Shown here: piece after piece, positions 1 to 11,856 of the stretch | How positions within the stretch are numbered: position 1 is the first letter of the stretch | Layout: every line of letters starts with the position of its first letter | Assembly: GCA_029255685.2 (NCBI GenBank) | Contig: CM055320.2 | Span: 12,634,614-12,698,613 of the forward strand | DNA length: 64,000 nt | Reading direction: 5' to 3' | Source: Silene conica | Lineage: Eukaryota; Streptophyta; Magnoliopsida; Caryophyllales; Caryophyllaceae | Made by a program: the position numbers and the translations under genes | Notes under the pieces: generated by a model | What the model saw: the letters and a program-made list of their open reading frames with translations, nothing else | Told to the model about the DNA's origin: nothing | The model's database searches: none

Positions 1-720
1 TAAAATATTATACTTTATGCCATGATATAAAATATTATACTTTATGCCATCATACAAAATATAAAGCATATAAAATATTAAATATTAATATTCCATAAAA
101 TCTGGCTATAAAATATTAATCACTTATTTATTTAACCGTTTTTCTATGATTAAATAAATCTTTCCATAAAGAAACGTGTGACAAGATTATAAAATCTTTC
201 CATAATTTTATCAAACCCTTTATCAACTAAATTAATGTATTTAACGGTTTTTCTATGATTAAATAAATCTTTCCATAAAGAAACGTGTAACAAAATTATA
301 AAATCTTTCCATAATTTTATCAAACTAAATCTTTGATAATTTTATCAATAACCCTTTATCAAACGTGTAAATCTTATTATATTTAACTGTTTATAATTTT
401 ATCAATAACCCTTTATCAAACTAAATCTTTGATAAAATTATCAAACTAAATCTTTCCATAAAGAAACTAAATCTTTCCGTAACAAGATTCACCTTTATCA
501 ATAACCCTTTGTCAATAAGATTTTATTCACCTAAATACAGAGTCCTTATGGGTGTTACCAAATCATATTACATATAAACAGAGATTTACCTCTAGAGAAT
601 TTCACTTGATAAGAACTATCCCCAAATCATAAATAGAGACTTCAAGCAATACAAAGTACCTGCGTCCACGTTTTTTATTCAACCTTCTAATACAAAGTAC
701 CTCAACAATTATTCATATCA
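1..720. repeat. AT-rich leader with short tandem repeats
   Basis: Very AT-rich DNA with no coding signal. A roughly 107-bp unit occurs twice in tandem between about 127 and 330; both copies contain 'tctatgattaaataaatc' followed by 'tttccataaag'. Shorter variants of 'tttatcaataaccctttatc' and 'aactaaatctttgataa' continue to about 500. Positions 1-60 hold two copies of a short unit ending in 'actttatgcca'. It is probably part of the Helitron that ends at 10067, but no 5' terminus is recognised. Confidence 0.6.
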
Positions 721-1065
721 ATGGCTATGACAAGTTTTATGACTATTAGCGACCTCAAGTACGGGGTTCGCGTTACTCAGATGAACGTAAGAGTGGTACA
801 CAAATGGGAGAGACCCGAATTTGCTTTCAAAAACAAAAATTTCGAAAAAAAATCCGATACTTCTAACAAAAAGAAGCTCGATGCAATAGAGTTGCTATTT
901 GTGGATTCCAAGGTTTGTCTTTTTTCTACCATTTATTCTACACTAATTTTATACGTTATGTGTTCTTTTTATATATACAAAAACTGATCTGAATTTTATT
1001 TATATTGTTTTCAGAATGATTTTATCCAAGCCACGATAAGAAAACAATTGATTTCTTTAAAGTAG
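721..1065 (+). pseudogene. RPA1-like OB-fold gene fragment (two exons)
   Basis: A fragment of a replication protein A 70-kDa-like gene, a single-stranded DNA-binding OB-fold protein. Exon 1 (721-912) starts at an ATG and reads MAMTSFMTISDLKYGVRV, with VRVVHKWERPEF and AIELLFVDSK further on, the usual first beta-strands of plant Helitron-type RPA proteins. A GT donor at 913 and an acceptor ending at 1014 join it to exon 2 (1015-1062), reading NDFIQATIRKQLISLK and then TAG at 1063-1065. Full-length relatives have several hundred residues; this has about 80, so it is truncated. Helitrons of plants often carry RPA homologues, and it lies on the same strand as the helicase gene at 6647-9735. The family assignment rests on the motif pattern and is moderately sure. 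Confidence 0.6.
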
Positions 1066-2546
1066 TTTACATAATAAATGCAATTTCAGTTTATTGTCGT
1101 TGCTACATAGTAAAGTATTTTGTTATTTTCGATTAAAGATGGATTCGTGCGACTGAATTTTGTAGACAAATATATAATTCCTGAGACTTCTCAATTGTTT
1201 GTGCATCATATTTAATTAAACCCAACCAGGCTTCTCAAGCACATAATACACAGCAAGTACCATGTGAAAAATTCAGCCCACAACTCATATAACGATTTGA
1301 CTTTAAATTAACAAAAACCTAATTTTAAACAAAACCCTAAACCCTATTAATACCACACAAACAAAACCCTATTAATACCACACAAAAACATAAACACAAA
1401 AATTACTCACATGCAAATTGTAATAAAAACCACCTTATGTTAAGCAGATCCGCAATTTACCCATCACTTTGATCGCTTATCGTATACATCCAACATGTCC
1501 ACTCCACCTCATAGTTTACACATGCAACCAAAACAAAATCAAAGTAGACGATCAAGTTAATTATCAGTTTAGTAAAAATCAAAATATCATTTTAACTCAT
1601 CTACTCATAAATCTAATAACAGTGACACGAAATTAAAATAAGTAAAGGATTTCTGTTTGATTGTGGTTTATTGTGAAACTGTGAATAAGTGAAAATAGGT
1701 ATATGAATCGTTCTCAGAATGTTAATTAGGTGATATGAATTAGGTAGATAAAGTGATAATCAATATTTCTCCATAAATAAATCAAGCATGCATGTCTAGA
1801 TCAAATCCAAAATATCGATTTTTTATAGTATTTGATATATTGAATTACCTAATAACATTAAATCAGTATTTTGCAATAAACACTAACTAATCATCTAAGT
1901 ATTTAAATTAAAGAAAAAAATACCAGAAAATTAAAACTCAGACCAGATCTACCAAAACCCAGAAAATAACAACATATACACATGCATACAAATTTACAAA
2001 AACTAATGAAGAAAGATAATGATAGATAAATAATTCATTATACAACCAAAATTATTATTATTATTAGCATAAATTAGATAATCTGATAATCTCTATCCCC
2101 GTGTTTGCCTTTGATCAAATCAACAAATTAAGAAACCAACCAATCATATAAACCGCGTCAAAGTCAAACAAACTAAATCCTATCCAAGTATCCAAATGAA
2201 AGTGTGTGTCAAGCAGGGTAAAGAAACTTCAAGAAGCAAACAGATCATCAATCACGCAAACTATTAGGTCAATCAAATTAATTTTAAAATAACAAAAACA
2301 ATCTATTTCCCCGATTAGTTTGACCAATCCAAATTTAACCGATTATCACAATAAACCAATACAAACACAAGAAATCAAACATATGTCGTCCTCACACATA
2401 TATTCCATTTTTCAAACTCTATTCATTCTTGCAAAACTGAAGATCATCGTAAGCTTAAGTGTTCAAAAATGCTCGATATAATACTTGAAGAGCACTAAAT
2501 AGCTTCACATTTAATATTATAGTACAAAAAAATGGCAGAAGCAAAC
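1066..2546. other. AT-rich non-coding stretch
   Basis: No coding signal is visible. The sequence is A/T-rich with short direct repeats such as 'ccctattaataccacacaa' (twice near 1340-1385). It separates the RPA-like fragment from the importin-alpha fragment and is probably Helitron internal filler. Confidence 0.5.
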
Positions 2547-3308
2547 CTATGGAGAGCAGTTTGCGGAAGTGAGAAGTAAACTCGAGTTGCGAAGCTGGAT
2601 CATCAGAATAAATACCAGCAACCATCTGTTGGATGTTATCTATCTGCAAAATTCATCACAGAAAACCTATCAATCATCAAGACAATTTCCGAAACAAATA
2701 TAACGCACCGAACTCAAACCCTAACAAACAACAAAACCAAATAATCACTGAACTAACAATCATCCAAACAATTTTACTAGATTAGACCACCAATCTAAAA
2801 CCCTACCTAGCAGTCAATTAAAATGATTGCAGAGTTAATCCTCATCAATCAAAATAATCCTAAATTTAAAAAAGAAGCTCCGAAATCGAACAATCTTAAC
2901 AGATAACTAACAATCATCCAAGCAGTCCTAAACCATAATAAAGCACCAAAAACAATTACAGATTACAGAAGCAATTATCACCAAAAAAATCCTAAATAAT
3001 AATAAATTGCGAAATCAAACTCAAACAAACTAATCACAGAACTAACAATCATCTAAACAATCTTAAACCACAATAAACGACCAAAATCAAACCATAATCA
3101 ATCAATCAGCTAATTATCAGAACTAACAAACAATCATCCAGAACAATCCTAAAACAAATCAACAAAAATTAAACACTAACAAACTAACAATTATCAAAAT
3201 AATCCTAAAAATCTGCAACAAACAAAATAATGAAAGAGTAAGAAAGAAGTACCTTCTTGTCAAAAGCGGTGGTGGCAGTGGCAGCGGCGGCGGCAGAACC
3301 TTGAAGAC
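2547..3308 (-). pseudogene. Captured importin subunit alpha gene fragment
   Basis: Two adjacent exons of an importin-alpha (karyopherin alpha) gene on the minus strand. The upstream exon (3308-3253) reads LQGSAAAAATATTAFDKK, and the intron 3252-2644 has GT and AG ends. The next exon (2643-2547) reads IDNIQQMVAGIYSDD and then SQLEFTSHFRKLLSI, ending at a GT donor. In plant importin-alpha this is the segment just after the importin-beta-binding domain, where relatives read DNLPAMVAGVWSDDNN and QLEATTQFRKLLSIERSPPI. The IBB domain and all downstream armadillo repeats are absent, so it cannot act as a nuclear import receptor. It lies antisense to the Helitron genes, typical of Helitron gene capture. 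Confidence 0.75.
2740..3230. repeat. Degenerate 'ctaacaatcatcca' repeats inside the captured intron
   Basis: At least four imperfect copies of a unit containing 'actaacaatcatccaaacaa' followed by 'cctaaa' are spread across this stretch, which is the intron between the two importin-alpha exons. Spacing is irregular, about 60 to 130 bp. Confidence 0.5.
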
Positions 3309-3559
3309 CTATTAAAAAAACGTGAACAAATTAACAAGATGAATTAATCTATTAGAAAATGAATCGAAAATGAGAAGAACATCTTATTACTTCGTACTGC
3401 ACTCTTTCTGGATTATATCTCAACATATGATGAAGTATAGGTTTTTTGATTTAGTGAAATGTGAAACGGTTTATTATTGAAGATAGGTATATGAATGGTT
3501 ATTAGGTGATTAATTACAACTGCATAAACAAAAAGGAGTACTTATTAACACATTAAAAA

Positions 3560-4260
3560 AACCACCACAAAGCATATGTGATTTTTAAATTAACATGCAA
3601 ATCAATAATCAGGTAAAAATAACCAACAATTTAGGCGATACTAAACATTCCACTCAATCGACATGCAAATGAATTTTTGGTGATATACTCAATTATTAAC
3701 ACAATTTACAACATATTTATGTTAAAATACTCAATTATTAACACAAATTTTTAGATCTAATCTTGATAAGCAAATAAATCCAATTTAAACCGACATGCAA
3801 ATAAATAAATCTAATTAAAACGACATAAAAATCAATAAATCTCCTTCAAATCGACATGCAAATGAATTTTTACTGATATACTCAATTATTAACACAATTT
3901 ACAACTTATTTATGTTAAAATACTCAATTATTAACACAAATGTTTAGATCTAATCTCGATAAACAGATAATACCAATTAAACTGACATGCAAATAAATAA
4001 ACCTAACTAAAACGACATAGAAAACGTTTACCTCCTTCAAATCGACATGCATGTGAATTTTTACTGATATGTTAAAATACTCAATTATGTACAGTTAAAA
4101 TACTCAATAAATCTCCTTCAAATCGACATGCAAATGAATTTTTACTGATATACTCAATTATTAGCACAATTTACAACTTATTTATGTTAAAATACTCAAT
4201 TATTGACACAAATGTTTACTCATATACTTTTGATAAACAAATAATTCCAATTAAACCAAA
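3560..4260. repeat. Tandem repeat with 'atcgacatgcaaatgaattt' core
   Basis: Four copies of the core start near 3656, 3846, 4038 and 4117. Most are followed by 'gatatactcaattattaaca' and by 'tatgttaaaatactcaatta'. The period is about 190 bp for the first steps, and one copy is shortened. No coding content. Confidence 0.65.
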
Positions 4261-4514
4261 ATGACATTATAACTCGACGAGTTTGTGAATAAGCTGATAA
4301 GTTGATTTTAAGATGTTCTATATTTTATGAATTTGAGTTTGTGAAGATGAGTTTCTGAACATGTTAAAATTTCTGTGAAGGTTTTTCGAATTATTTTAGA
4401 GAGATAGAGGGGTTTTTCGATTTATTTTAGAGAGATAGAGGAGTGTATGTTAGAGAGAGGGACGGTTGTGTGAAAATGAATTAGGGTTAGGGTTAGAGAG
4501 TGGGATGAGGGGGG

Positions 4515-4522
4515 TTTATATA
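4515..4522 (-). promoter_or_regulatory. Possible captured promoter TATA box
   Basis: On the minus strand TATATAAA is followed by a C-rich leader, then a telobox-like 'ctaaccctaaccctaa' (about 4484-4499) and CTCTCT tracts. This is a common layout for plant housekeeping promoters and 5' leaders. It lies about 1.2 kb upstream of, and on the same strand as, the importin-alpha fragment, so it may have been captured with it. No joining first exon is found; this is inference. Confidence 0.3.
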
Positions 4523-5076
4523 TGGGGTGGGATATAGGGTTTTAAAACTGAAAAATCTGGTCCGTTTATATGGGCTTCGTCTAAACATTATTTGGGCCAT
4601 TTTATTCGAGAATTTTAGCCCAGTAATATCATTGCTTCGGCCATTGGGCCGTTAACTTAATTGAATGTTGTATATTTAATTAGTCTATAATTTAATCATA
4701 AGTAAAAAATCATAAACAAATGATTTTTTCGGTTTAATTACACATTAATTATTAAATGATTTATTACATTCGATTTGTATATTATTCCCAGTTTTGTAAT
4801 ATATAAAACTAGAATTTTTTTTATTTTTTTTTATGTTAAATATCTTAAATTATCTCTTTACTTTTTAGTTAAATTTTAAGTTTTTTAGTATATAAATTTA
4901 TATGTTATAAATGACTTAATTTAAATATCTTAAATTAATTACATTTTTTAGTTTTATAATATATAAAACTTAATTCAATATCAACATCGATCTGAACGTG
5001 GATTCGGTTTACTTAAATAACCTAATTATTTTCCTCATATTCATATCGTTTTACTCCTCACGGGTTTATGTTGCAG

Positions 5077-6494
5077 TGATTGATTTTTCGCAACCTTTAC
5101 AACCACGTCCAGACATTCAACTGCAAGCATCATCTCCACCTACTAATGGTAAAACAACATTGCATTCATCTCAAAATGATATGTCTCTCAAATTAATTTC
5201 TTTTGGTTTGATAAAAGAAATGATGTATACACGTGAAAAGAACAGATTGTAAAAGACTTAATCATGTCACATTCTTACTTATATTTGTCTACACCTTAAT
5301 TGATGTCTCATTGTTCTATTTTACGCAAGTATTTCAAACACCTAATGTGATTCGAAGACAAACATCAACTCCACAAAATAAGGGTAAAGCATCTTTGTAT
5401 CAACATCAATCTGGTAGGTGGCTTTGGTTTATTTAATTAGCTTAATTATTTTCTTCATAAACTACTTTTTTATTCCACACGATTTTATGTTGCAGTGATT
5501 GATTTTTCGCAACCTTTTCAACCATGTCCAGACATTCAACTGCCAACATCATCTCCACCTACTAATGTTAAAACAACATTGTATCCATCTCAAAATGATA
5601 TGTCTCTCAAATTAATGTTTTTGGGTTTGAAAAAAAAAATGATGTATACACATGAGAAGAACAGATTGTAAAAGACTTAATCATGTCACATTCTTACTTA
5701 TATTAGTCTGCACCTTAATTGATGTCTTATTGCTCTATTTTACGCAAGTATTTCAAACACCTAATGTGATTCGAAGACAAACATCAACTCCACAAAATAA
5801 GGGTAAAGCACCTTTGTATCAACATCAATCTGGTATGTGGCTTTGGTTTATTTAATTAGCTTAATTATTTTCTTCATAAACTACTTTTTTATTCCACGCG
5901 ATTTTATGTTGCAGTGATTGATTTTTCGCAACCTTTTCAACCAACTCCATATACTCAAGTGTCATCATCACTCCGACCTACAACTGGTAAAACAACGTTA
6001 TATCCATCTCAGAGTGGTATGTGCCTCACACAAATTATTTGGTGTGATAAAATATTATTATGTATACATGCGAAAAAAACAGCTTGCAAAATACTTCATT
6101 ATCTGACATTTTTACTTATTTATCAACATCAATCTGATACGTTGCTTCTATTTATTTAACCTGCTTCATTATTTCCTCCTATACATACTGTTATAGTCTA
6201 CACGATTTTCTGAAGCAGTGATTGATTTTTCTCAAGCTTTTCAACCAAATCCACACATTCAACTGCCATCATCATCCCGACCTACCACTGGTAAACCAAC
6301 ATTATTTATATCTGATTTATATTATTCTTGCTTTCAAACCACGCCCAAATATTGATGTTATGTTACACATTAACTAATTAAATATTTATCTCCAACTATT
6401 TTTACTCAAGCTTTACAACCACCTCCAAATATACAAATTAAATCACCAGTTCAACCGAACAAGGGTAAATCAGCATTGTATCAACATCATTCTG
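5077..6494 (+). repeat. Tandem array of phase-symmetric mini-exons
   Basis: Two exon types alternate. Type A (5077-5178, 5496-5597, 5915-6016, 6219-about 6310) reads VIDFSQPFQP, then a P/T/S-rich stretch and GKTTLYPSQS. Type B (5330-5413, 5749-5832) reads VFQTPNVIRRQTSTPQNKGK, then LYQHQS. A last exon (6411-6494) begins like A (LQPPPNIQI) and ends like B (NKGKSALYQHHS). All are preceded by an AG and are drawn with two bases completing a codon at the start and one base left at the end, so any number can be spliced in frame. The A-B pair repeats with a period of 419 bp. The first two A copies have AT where the donor GT should be. The array leads into the helicase exons and may encode the low-complexity N-terminus of the Helitron protein. 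No start codon is identified. Confidence 0.55.
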
Positions 6495-6646
6495 GTACGT
6501 CTGTCAATTCAAGGATTTGTTTTAATCTTGCAAAACAAATTTTCACATTAATGTTTTTATGTTATATGTGTGAGATTCAATATTTATTTAATAGTCAAAA
6601 GATGTCAAAGTAATTTACTGTACACAATCTCTTGAATCTGTTCCAG

Positions 6647-9600
6647 ATCAGGCGAAAAGCAAACTGATGGCAGCCTCTATAAGCAATTATTGGAATGGTT
6701 ATTTTCCTCTCCCCTTTTTAACAAAAACTCGACATACAACTGTTGTACTAATTATTTATAATCAAACTATTTATGATGGAAATATATTATAGATTTTCAG
6801 TTGGAAAAAGGTGTAAACGAGTACCTCACTGCACAAACATCTAGGAAACAGCGGAAAGATAAATTGTCCCTGAAAAGATCTAATGAAAGTGTCCAAGTTG
6901 TCACGGGACAGTATAGTGCCTTAACCCAAATGCAGGAGGCATCTAAGTTAGCAAGGCGTAAGAGGAAGCTTATGGTATCTCATAGTAGGATTGAGAAAAA
7001 GCAATCCAGCTCAACACCCACCACTCCATTCAGCACGATCACGCTTGGTAATTTGGTCAAAACAAGTTTTTTTTTTTTTTATTTACATTAAATAAAAAAC
7101 TCAATACATAATTATTTTCTTATTTTTATCTTTATCTTTTTTTATAGGTAGTCAAGACCCAAATTAGGTTGATCAAATCCAGCAATACTACGACTGCCGT
7201 TACATTTCACCGTGTGAAGCTGTTTGGAGAATCTTCGCATTTCCTATTCACTATAGGACCCCCTGTTTTAAGGTTAGATTATCACCTACCTAATGAGCAA
7301 AATGTTATTTTCCATGATGAAGATCCAATCGACGAAGTGGTTGAGAGGTCTTCCGGTGGTAGAACAAAATTCACCGCTTGGTTGGAGTATAATAATTTAA
7401 AATCTGATGGTAGAGATCTAACGTATTGGGAGTTTCCTCAAAAATATGTGTGGAAACAAAGAGAAAGGGTATGGACTCCAAGGCACAAAGGATTTACTCT
7501 TGGCCGAATGTATCACATGTCTCCAAATGGTGGTGAGAGGTACTATTTGAGAACCCTACTCAACTTTGTTAAAGGCCCTAAATCATATGAGGACATTCGT
7601 ACTGTAAATGGTGTCACTAACCCCACTTTTAAAGAGGCCTGCTACGCTCTAGGCTTACTTGGTGATGATAAAGAGTATATTGATGCCATTAAAGAAGCAA
7701 GTTTCTGGGGGACAGGGTTCTATCTTAGGAACCTCTTCGCAACTCTTTTGCTCACAAATAGCTTGGTGAAGCCTGAGTTGGTGTGGGAAGAGACGTGGAA
7801 GTTACTGTCAGATGATATCTTATACAGAAGACGAAGTGAACTCCGTAACCCAGGTAATTTATCAATCTTTTTTTTTTTTATAAACACTTTTATTAAACTC
7901 ATCTTAACAACATTCTCATTTATATATTGATATTTGTTCACTTTTCGTGTACACAGATCTCCAACTCACAGAAGAGCAACTGCAACAGTACGCATTTTCC
8001 GAAATTGAATCATGGTTGCAAAGAAATGGCAGTTCATTGCGTAAGTTCGACAACATGCCATATCCAGACGTTGACATCCTTGCTACGTGCTCGAATAGGC
8101 TCTTGGCAGATGAGTTATCTTATGATAGGGATGATTTGAATAGGCAACATGAAGTCTTCACTTCTTCAATGACCGACGAACAGAAATCAATTTACAGAAA
8201 AATCATGAGCTCGGTGAATTGTGGTCAAGGAGGTGTTTACTTCGTTTATGGGTATGGTGGAACCGGTAAGACCTTCCTATGGAAAACCTTATGTGCTGGA
8301 CTAAGGTCAAAAGGTGAGATCGTTATAGCGGTTGCTTCAAGTGGCATTGCAGCTATCCTTCTTCCAGGAGGGCGGACAGCCCACGCACGACTAAGCATAC
8401 CTATCAATGTCGATGAAAATTCCACATGTCATGGAATACGACCAGGAACCGATTTGGCTGGACTGCTAACGAGAGCAAAACTGATAATATGGGACGAGGC
8501 ACCTATGGTCAATCGTTATTGTTTTGAAGCTCTTGATAGAAGCATGAGAGATATTATGAGAACTTCACCGGAAGGAGACCCAGAAAAACCATTCGGTGGG
8601 AAGGTTGTGGTGTTTGGCGGTGATTTCCGACAAGTCTTGCCTGTTATACCTAAAGGAAGCAGGCAAGATATTGTAGGTGCTGCTATTTGTTCCTCACCTT
8701 TATGGAGATATTGCAAGGTTAGATCCTATTTTTAAAAATTCACCAGAGAATTAGCTAAATTTCATATGTAATACTTACTTTTAAATAGTTGTACATTTTT
8801 GACCGTTTCTGATATACTTTAAATTTCAGGTTTTGAAGCTCACGAAAAATATGAGACTTCAGGTAGGAAGTGCACAGTCAAATGTTGATGAAATACGAGA
8901 ATTTTCAAAGTGGATTCTCGAAGTTGGGGATGGCTTAGCAGGTGGGTCAAATGATGGAGTAGCAACCATCGAGTTACCAGAAGATATACTTATTCATCCT
9001 GGTGTAGATCCAATATCTACTATTGTAGATAGCACTTATCCATCTTTGAAAGATCACTTAGGTGACCCTCTGTATTTCACTGAAAGAGCTGTACTAGCAC
9101 CTACTCACGACGTGGTCGAGGAGGTAAACGACTATGTCTTGGATCAAATTCAAAAGGAAGAAAAAATTTACTTAAGCTCTGATGAAATAAGCAAGGAAGA
9201 AACTAATAGCGGGGTCAGAGAACTTTACTCTACAGAGTTTCTTAACTCTATCAGATGTTCCGGTTTACCTAACCACAACCTAAGACTGAAAGTTGGAGCT
9301 ATAGTGATGCTTTTAAGAAACATTGACCAAGCAAATGGTTTGTGCAATGGCACCCGAATGGAGGTAAGGCAACTAGGAAATCGCGTTATTAGTGCAACAG
9401 TTATTTCTGGCAGTCATATCGGAAGCAATGTCTATATTCTCCGCATCACCTTGACTCCTTCCGATCAAACCAGGTTCCCAATTAAGTTTGAAAGAAGACA
9501 GTTTCCTTTATTAGCGGTTTGTTTCGCTATGACTATCAACAAAAGTCAAGGTCAGTCTCTATCCCGTGTTGGACTTTATCTTCCTAGACCTGTCTTTACC

Positions 9601-9735
9601 CATGGCCAACTGTACGTTGCTATATCTAGGGTCACCAGTAAGAAAGGTCTAAAAGTGCTACTTCTTGATGAAGAAGGACGGATGACTAATACAACAACAA
9701 ATGTTGTTTACAAGGAGGTTTTCGAGAAACTGTAA
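6647..9735 (+). CDS. Helitron PIF1-like helicase (Rep domain absent)
   Basis: C-terminal part of a Helitron transposase-helicase, the 5'-to-3' DNA helicase used in rolling-circle transposition. Exons joined by GT-AG introns: 6647-6697, 6793-7047, 7152-7853, 7957-8717 and 8830-9735, and the frame runs through all junctions. The 7152-7853 exon is the linker typical of Helitron proteins between Rep and helicase (FTLGRMYHMSPNGGERYYLR). The helicase shows Walker A GYGGTGKT (about 8250), Walker B IIWDEAP (about 8484), GGDFRQVLPVI (about 8618), NKSQGQS (about 9538) and YVAISRV (about 9613). The HUH endonuclease (Rep) domain and the zinc-finger region that precede this linker in autonomous Helitrons are not seen anywhere upstream, so the element is probably non-autonomous. 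A basic exon (6793-7047) and the mini-exon array take their place. Confidence 0.85.
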
Positions 9736-10038
9736 TTGTCGTGTTGGGTTATCGAATTTTAATACATGCATTTAATTTATATTTGTTATTTAATATTTTT
9801 TTAGTCGTCTATTGTTTTTTCTTATATACCTTATTTATTAATTTTATCATAAGTAATCCAAATATTATCATCATTACTAATAGCTATTCGAAGATTAGTG
9901 CACCAGAAAATTCATCTTTTCACCTAATATATCTTATATCCAAACATCCCGTTAAATAATAATTCGTCCGAATAAACAGAATTGCTATATATTCAAATAA
10001 ATATACCAACGGCGTCTTTAAAAATAAGTGTACACAAC
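9736..10038 (+). other. Helitron 3' untranslated tail
   Basis: AT-rich sequence between the helicase stop codon and the terminal hairpin. No other feature is seen. Confidence 0.5.
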
Positions 10039-10067
10039 CCCGTGATTTTTCACGGGTGTTACGCTAG
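10039..10067 (+). mobile_element. Helitron 3' terminus (hairpin + CTAG)
   Basis: A 6-bp stem (cccgtg at 10039-10044 with cacggg at 10051-10056) and a 6-base loop is followed after seven bases by CTAG at 10064-10067 and then a T. This matches the Helitron 3' end rule (subterminal hairpin, CTRR, insertion before T). It closes the element that carries the helicase gene. The matching 5' TC end is not identified and may lie left of the window. Confidence 0.85.
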
Positions 10068-10069
10068 TT

Positions 10070-10560
10070 AGCAATTATTTTAGAGCAATTTCATTGGCTA
10101 TTACTTTGGTTAAATAAATTAAGTATATAAATAAAAGATAATTAAATATATAGTAATGTTTTTAGAGCGATTAAATTGGTTACTACTTCGTTTAAATAAA
10201 TTAAGTATATAAATAAAAAGATAATAAAATAGTAATAAAATATCAGTTGGATAATAATTGAATTAATTAATAAAATAATTGATTTCATTAGCTATTGTTT
10301 TAGAGCAATAATTTCATTGGCTATTACTTTAATTAAATAAATTAAGTATATAGATAAAAAGATAATTAAATGGTAATAAAATATCAGTTGGATAATTATT
10401 GTTTTTAGAGCGATTACTTCGACTATTACTTTGCTTAAATAAATTAAGTACATAAATAAAAATAATAATTAAATAGTAATAAAATATCAGTTGGGTAATT
10501 ATTGAATTAGTTAATATAAATTGACTGTAAACTATTGAATTAATTAATAAAATAATTGAT
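10070..10560. repeat. AT-rich tandem repeat (about 100-130 bp units)
   Basis: Four imperfect copies of a unit containing 'ttttagagc', 'attactt', 'taaataaattaagta' and 'aataaaatatcagttgg'. It directly follows the Helitron end. No coding content. Confidence 0.65.
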
Positions 10561-10740
10561 TTTAAACTAAGAGTTTTGGCTACCGTAGAGTTATAGGGAT
10601 TAAGGAGACTTTGAGATATGAGCTAGCCACTTTCGATATAATATAGTACCTTTTTTTAATAAAACAAAATTAATTTTATAACAACATTATCCATTTGGAG
10701 TAAAACATTAGCTTCGTATTTTTGTCAATGGAATTTTGTT
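10561..10740. other. Short AT-rich spacer
   Basis: Nothing recognisable between two repeat arrays. Confidence 0.4.
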
Positions 10741-11856
10741 TTGACAAATACGAGCTACGGAATGCAAACACAAGAGAATCAAAAACTAGAAAGTACGAGC
10801 ACAAACAATGCGAGTTATTAACATAAGAATACGAGCTAATATAAAAAGAATATGAACTATTAAGTTAAGAATACGAGCTAATGTAAAAACAATACGATCT
10901 ATTAAGATAAGACGGGCTTTAAGATATGAGCACAAATGAATACGAGCTAATGAAAAAACAATACGAGCTATTAACATATTACGAGCTTTAAAATATGAGC
11001 ACAAATGAATACGAATATGAGATTAAAAGGATCACGGGCTTAAATATACAAGCACATAAGAATACAGCCTAATAAGATGATAATACGAGCTAATATAAAC
11101 AAAATACAAAAACACAAGCTAATTGAAACACTTCTCAAGCTAAAAATAAATTTGTTAAAATTTTATGAAGATAACGATAGTAAGCCAACATGAATACATG
11201 ATTCTTGATCATATAAATACAATGTCTTAATAATAAATCTGGTAATACGGATAATATTTGACATGTTACAATCCGTCACAAAGAAGATAATGAAGAAGAT
11301 AATGAAGGATAAAATATAGGAATATAGGAGAAAAGAAAAAGAATTTATTTTGGTTTGCTTTTAAATAGGGATGTAATTAAATACTTAAATGCTAAATTAT
11401 ATCTACGAGCTACGGAATACAAACACATAAGAATATGAGCTAACGTAAAAAAGAATATAAGTTTAAGAGAATCACGAACTAAAAAATACGAGCACAAAAC
11501 AATGCGAGTTATTAACCTAAGAATACGAGCTAATATAAAAAAGAATACAAACTATTAGGAGCTAATGTAAAAACAATACGATCTATTAAGAAAAGACGGG
11601 CTTTAAAATACGAGCACAAATGAATACGAGCTAATGAAAAAACAATACGAGCTATTAACATAAGACTAGCTTTAAAATATGAGCACAAATGAATATATAC
11701 GAATATGAGATTAAAAGGATCACGGACTTAAATATACAAGCACATAAGAATACAGCCTATTAATATGATAATACGAGCTAATATAAACAGAATACGAAAA
11801 CACGAGCTAATTGAAACACTTCTCGAGCTAAAAAAATAGAACCAAATTTGCAATAC
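10741..11856. repeat. 'aatacgagct' repeat field with a ~660-bp internal duplication
   Basis: Dense degenerate copies of 'aatacgagctaatg', 'tacgagcacaaa' and 'tattaacataag'. The block 10750-11155 is repeated at about 11410-11850, so the field is itself duplicated. The second block is cut at 11856 by the copia element. A third, nearly identical block lies at 26453-26948, on the other side of the copia pair. Confidence 0.75.

Noticed and set aside
1315-1350. Telomere-like 'aaaccctaaaccct'
   Set aside because: Only two short units in AT-rich DNA; not an interstitial telomere tract. The 'agggttaggg' near 4480 is better read as a telobox in a leader.
10741-11856. CRISPR-like regular repeats
   Set aside because: Eukaryotic locus; units are degenerate and irregularly spaced with no unique spacers of fixed length.
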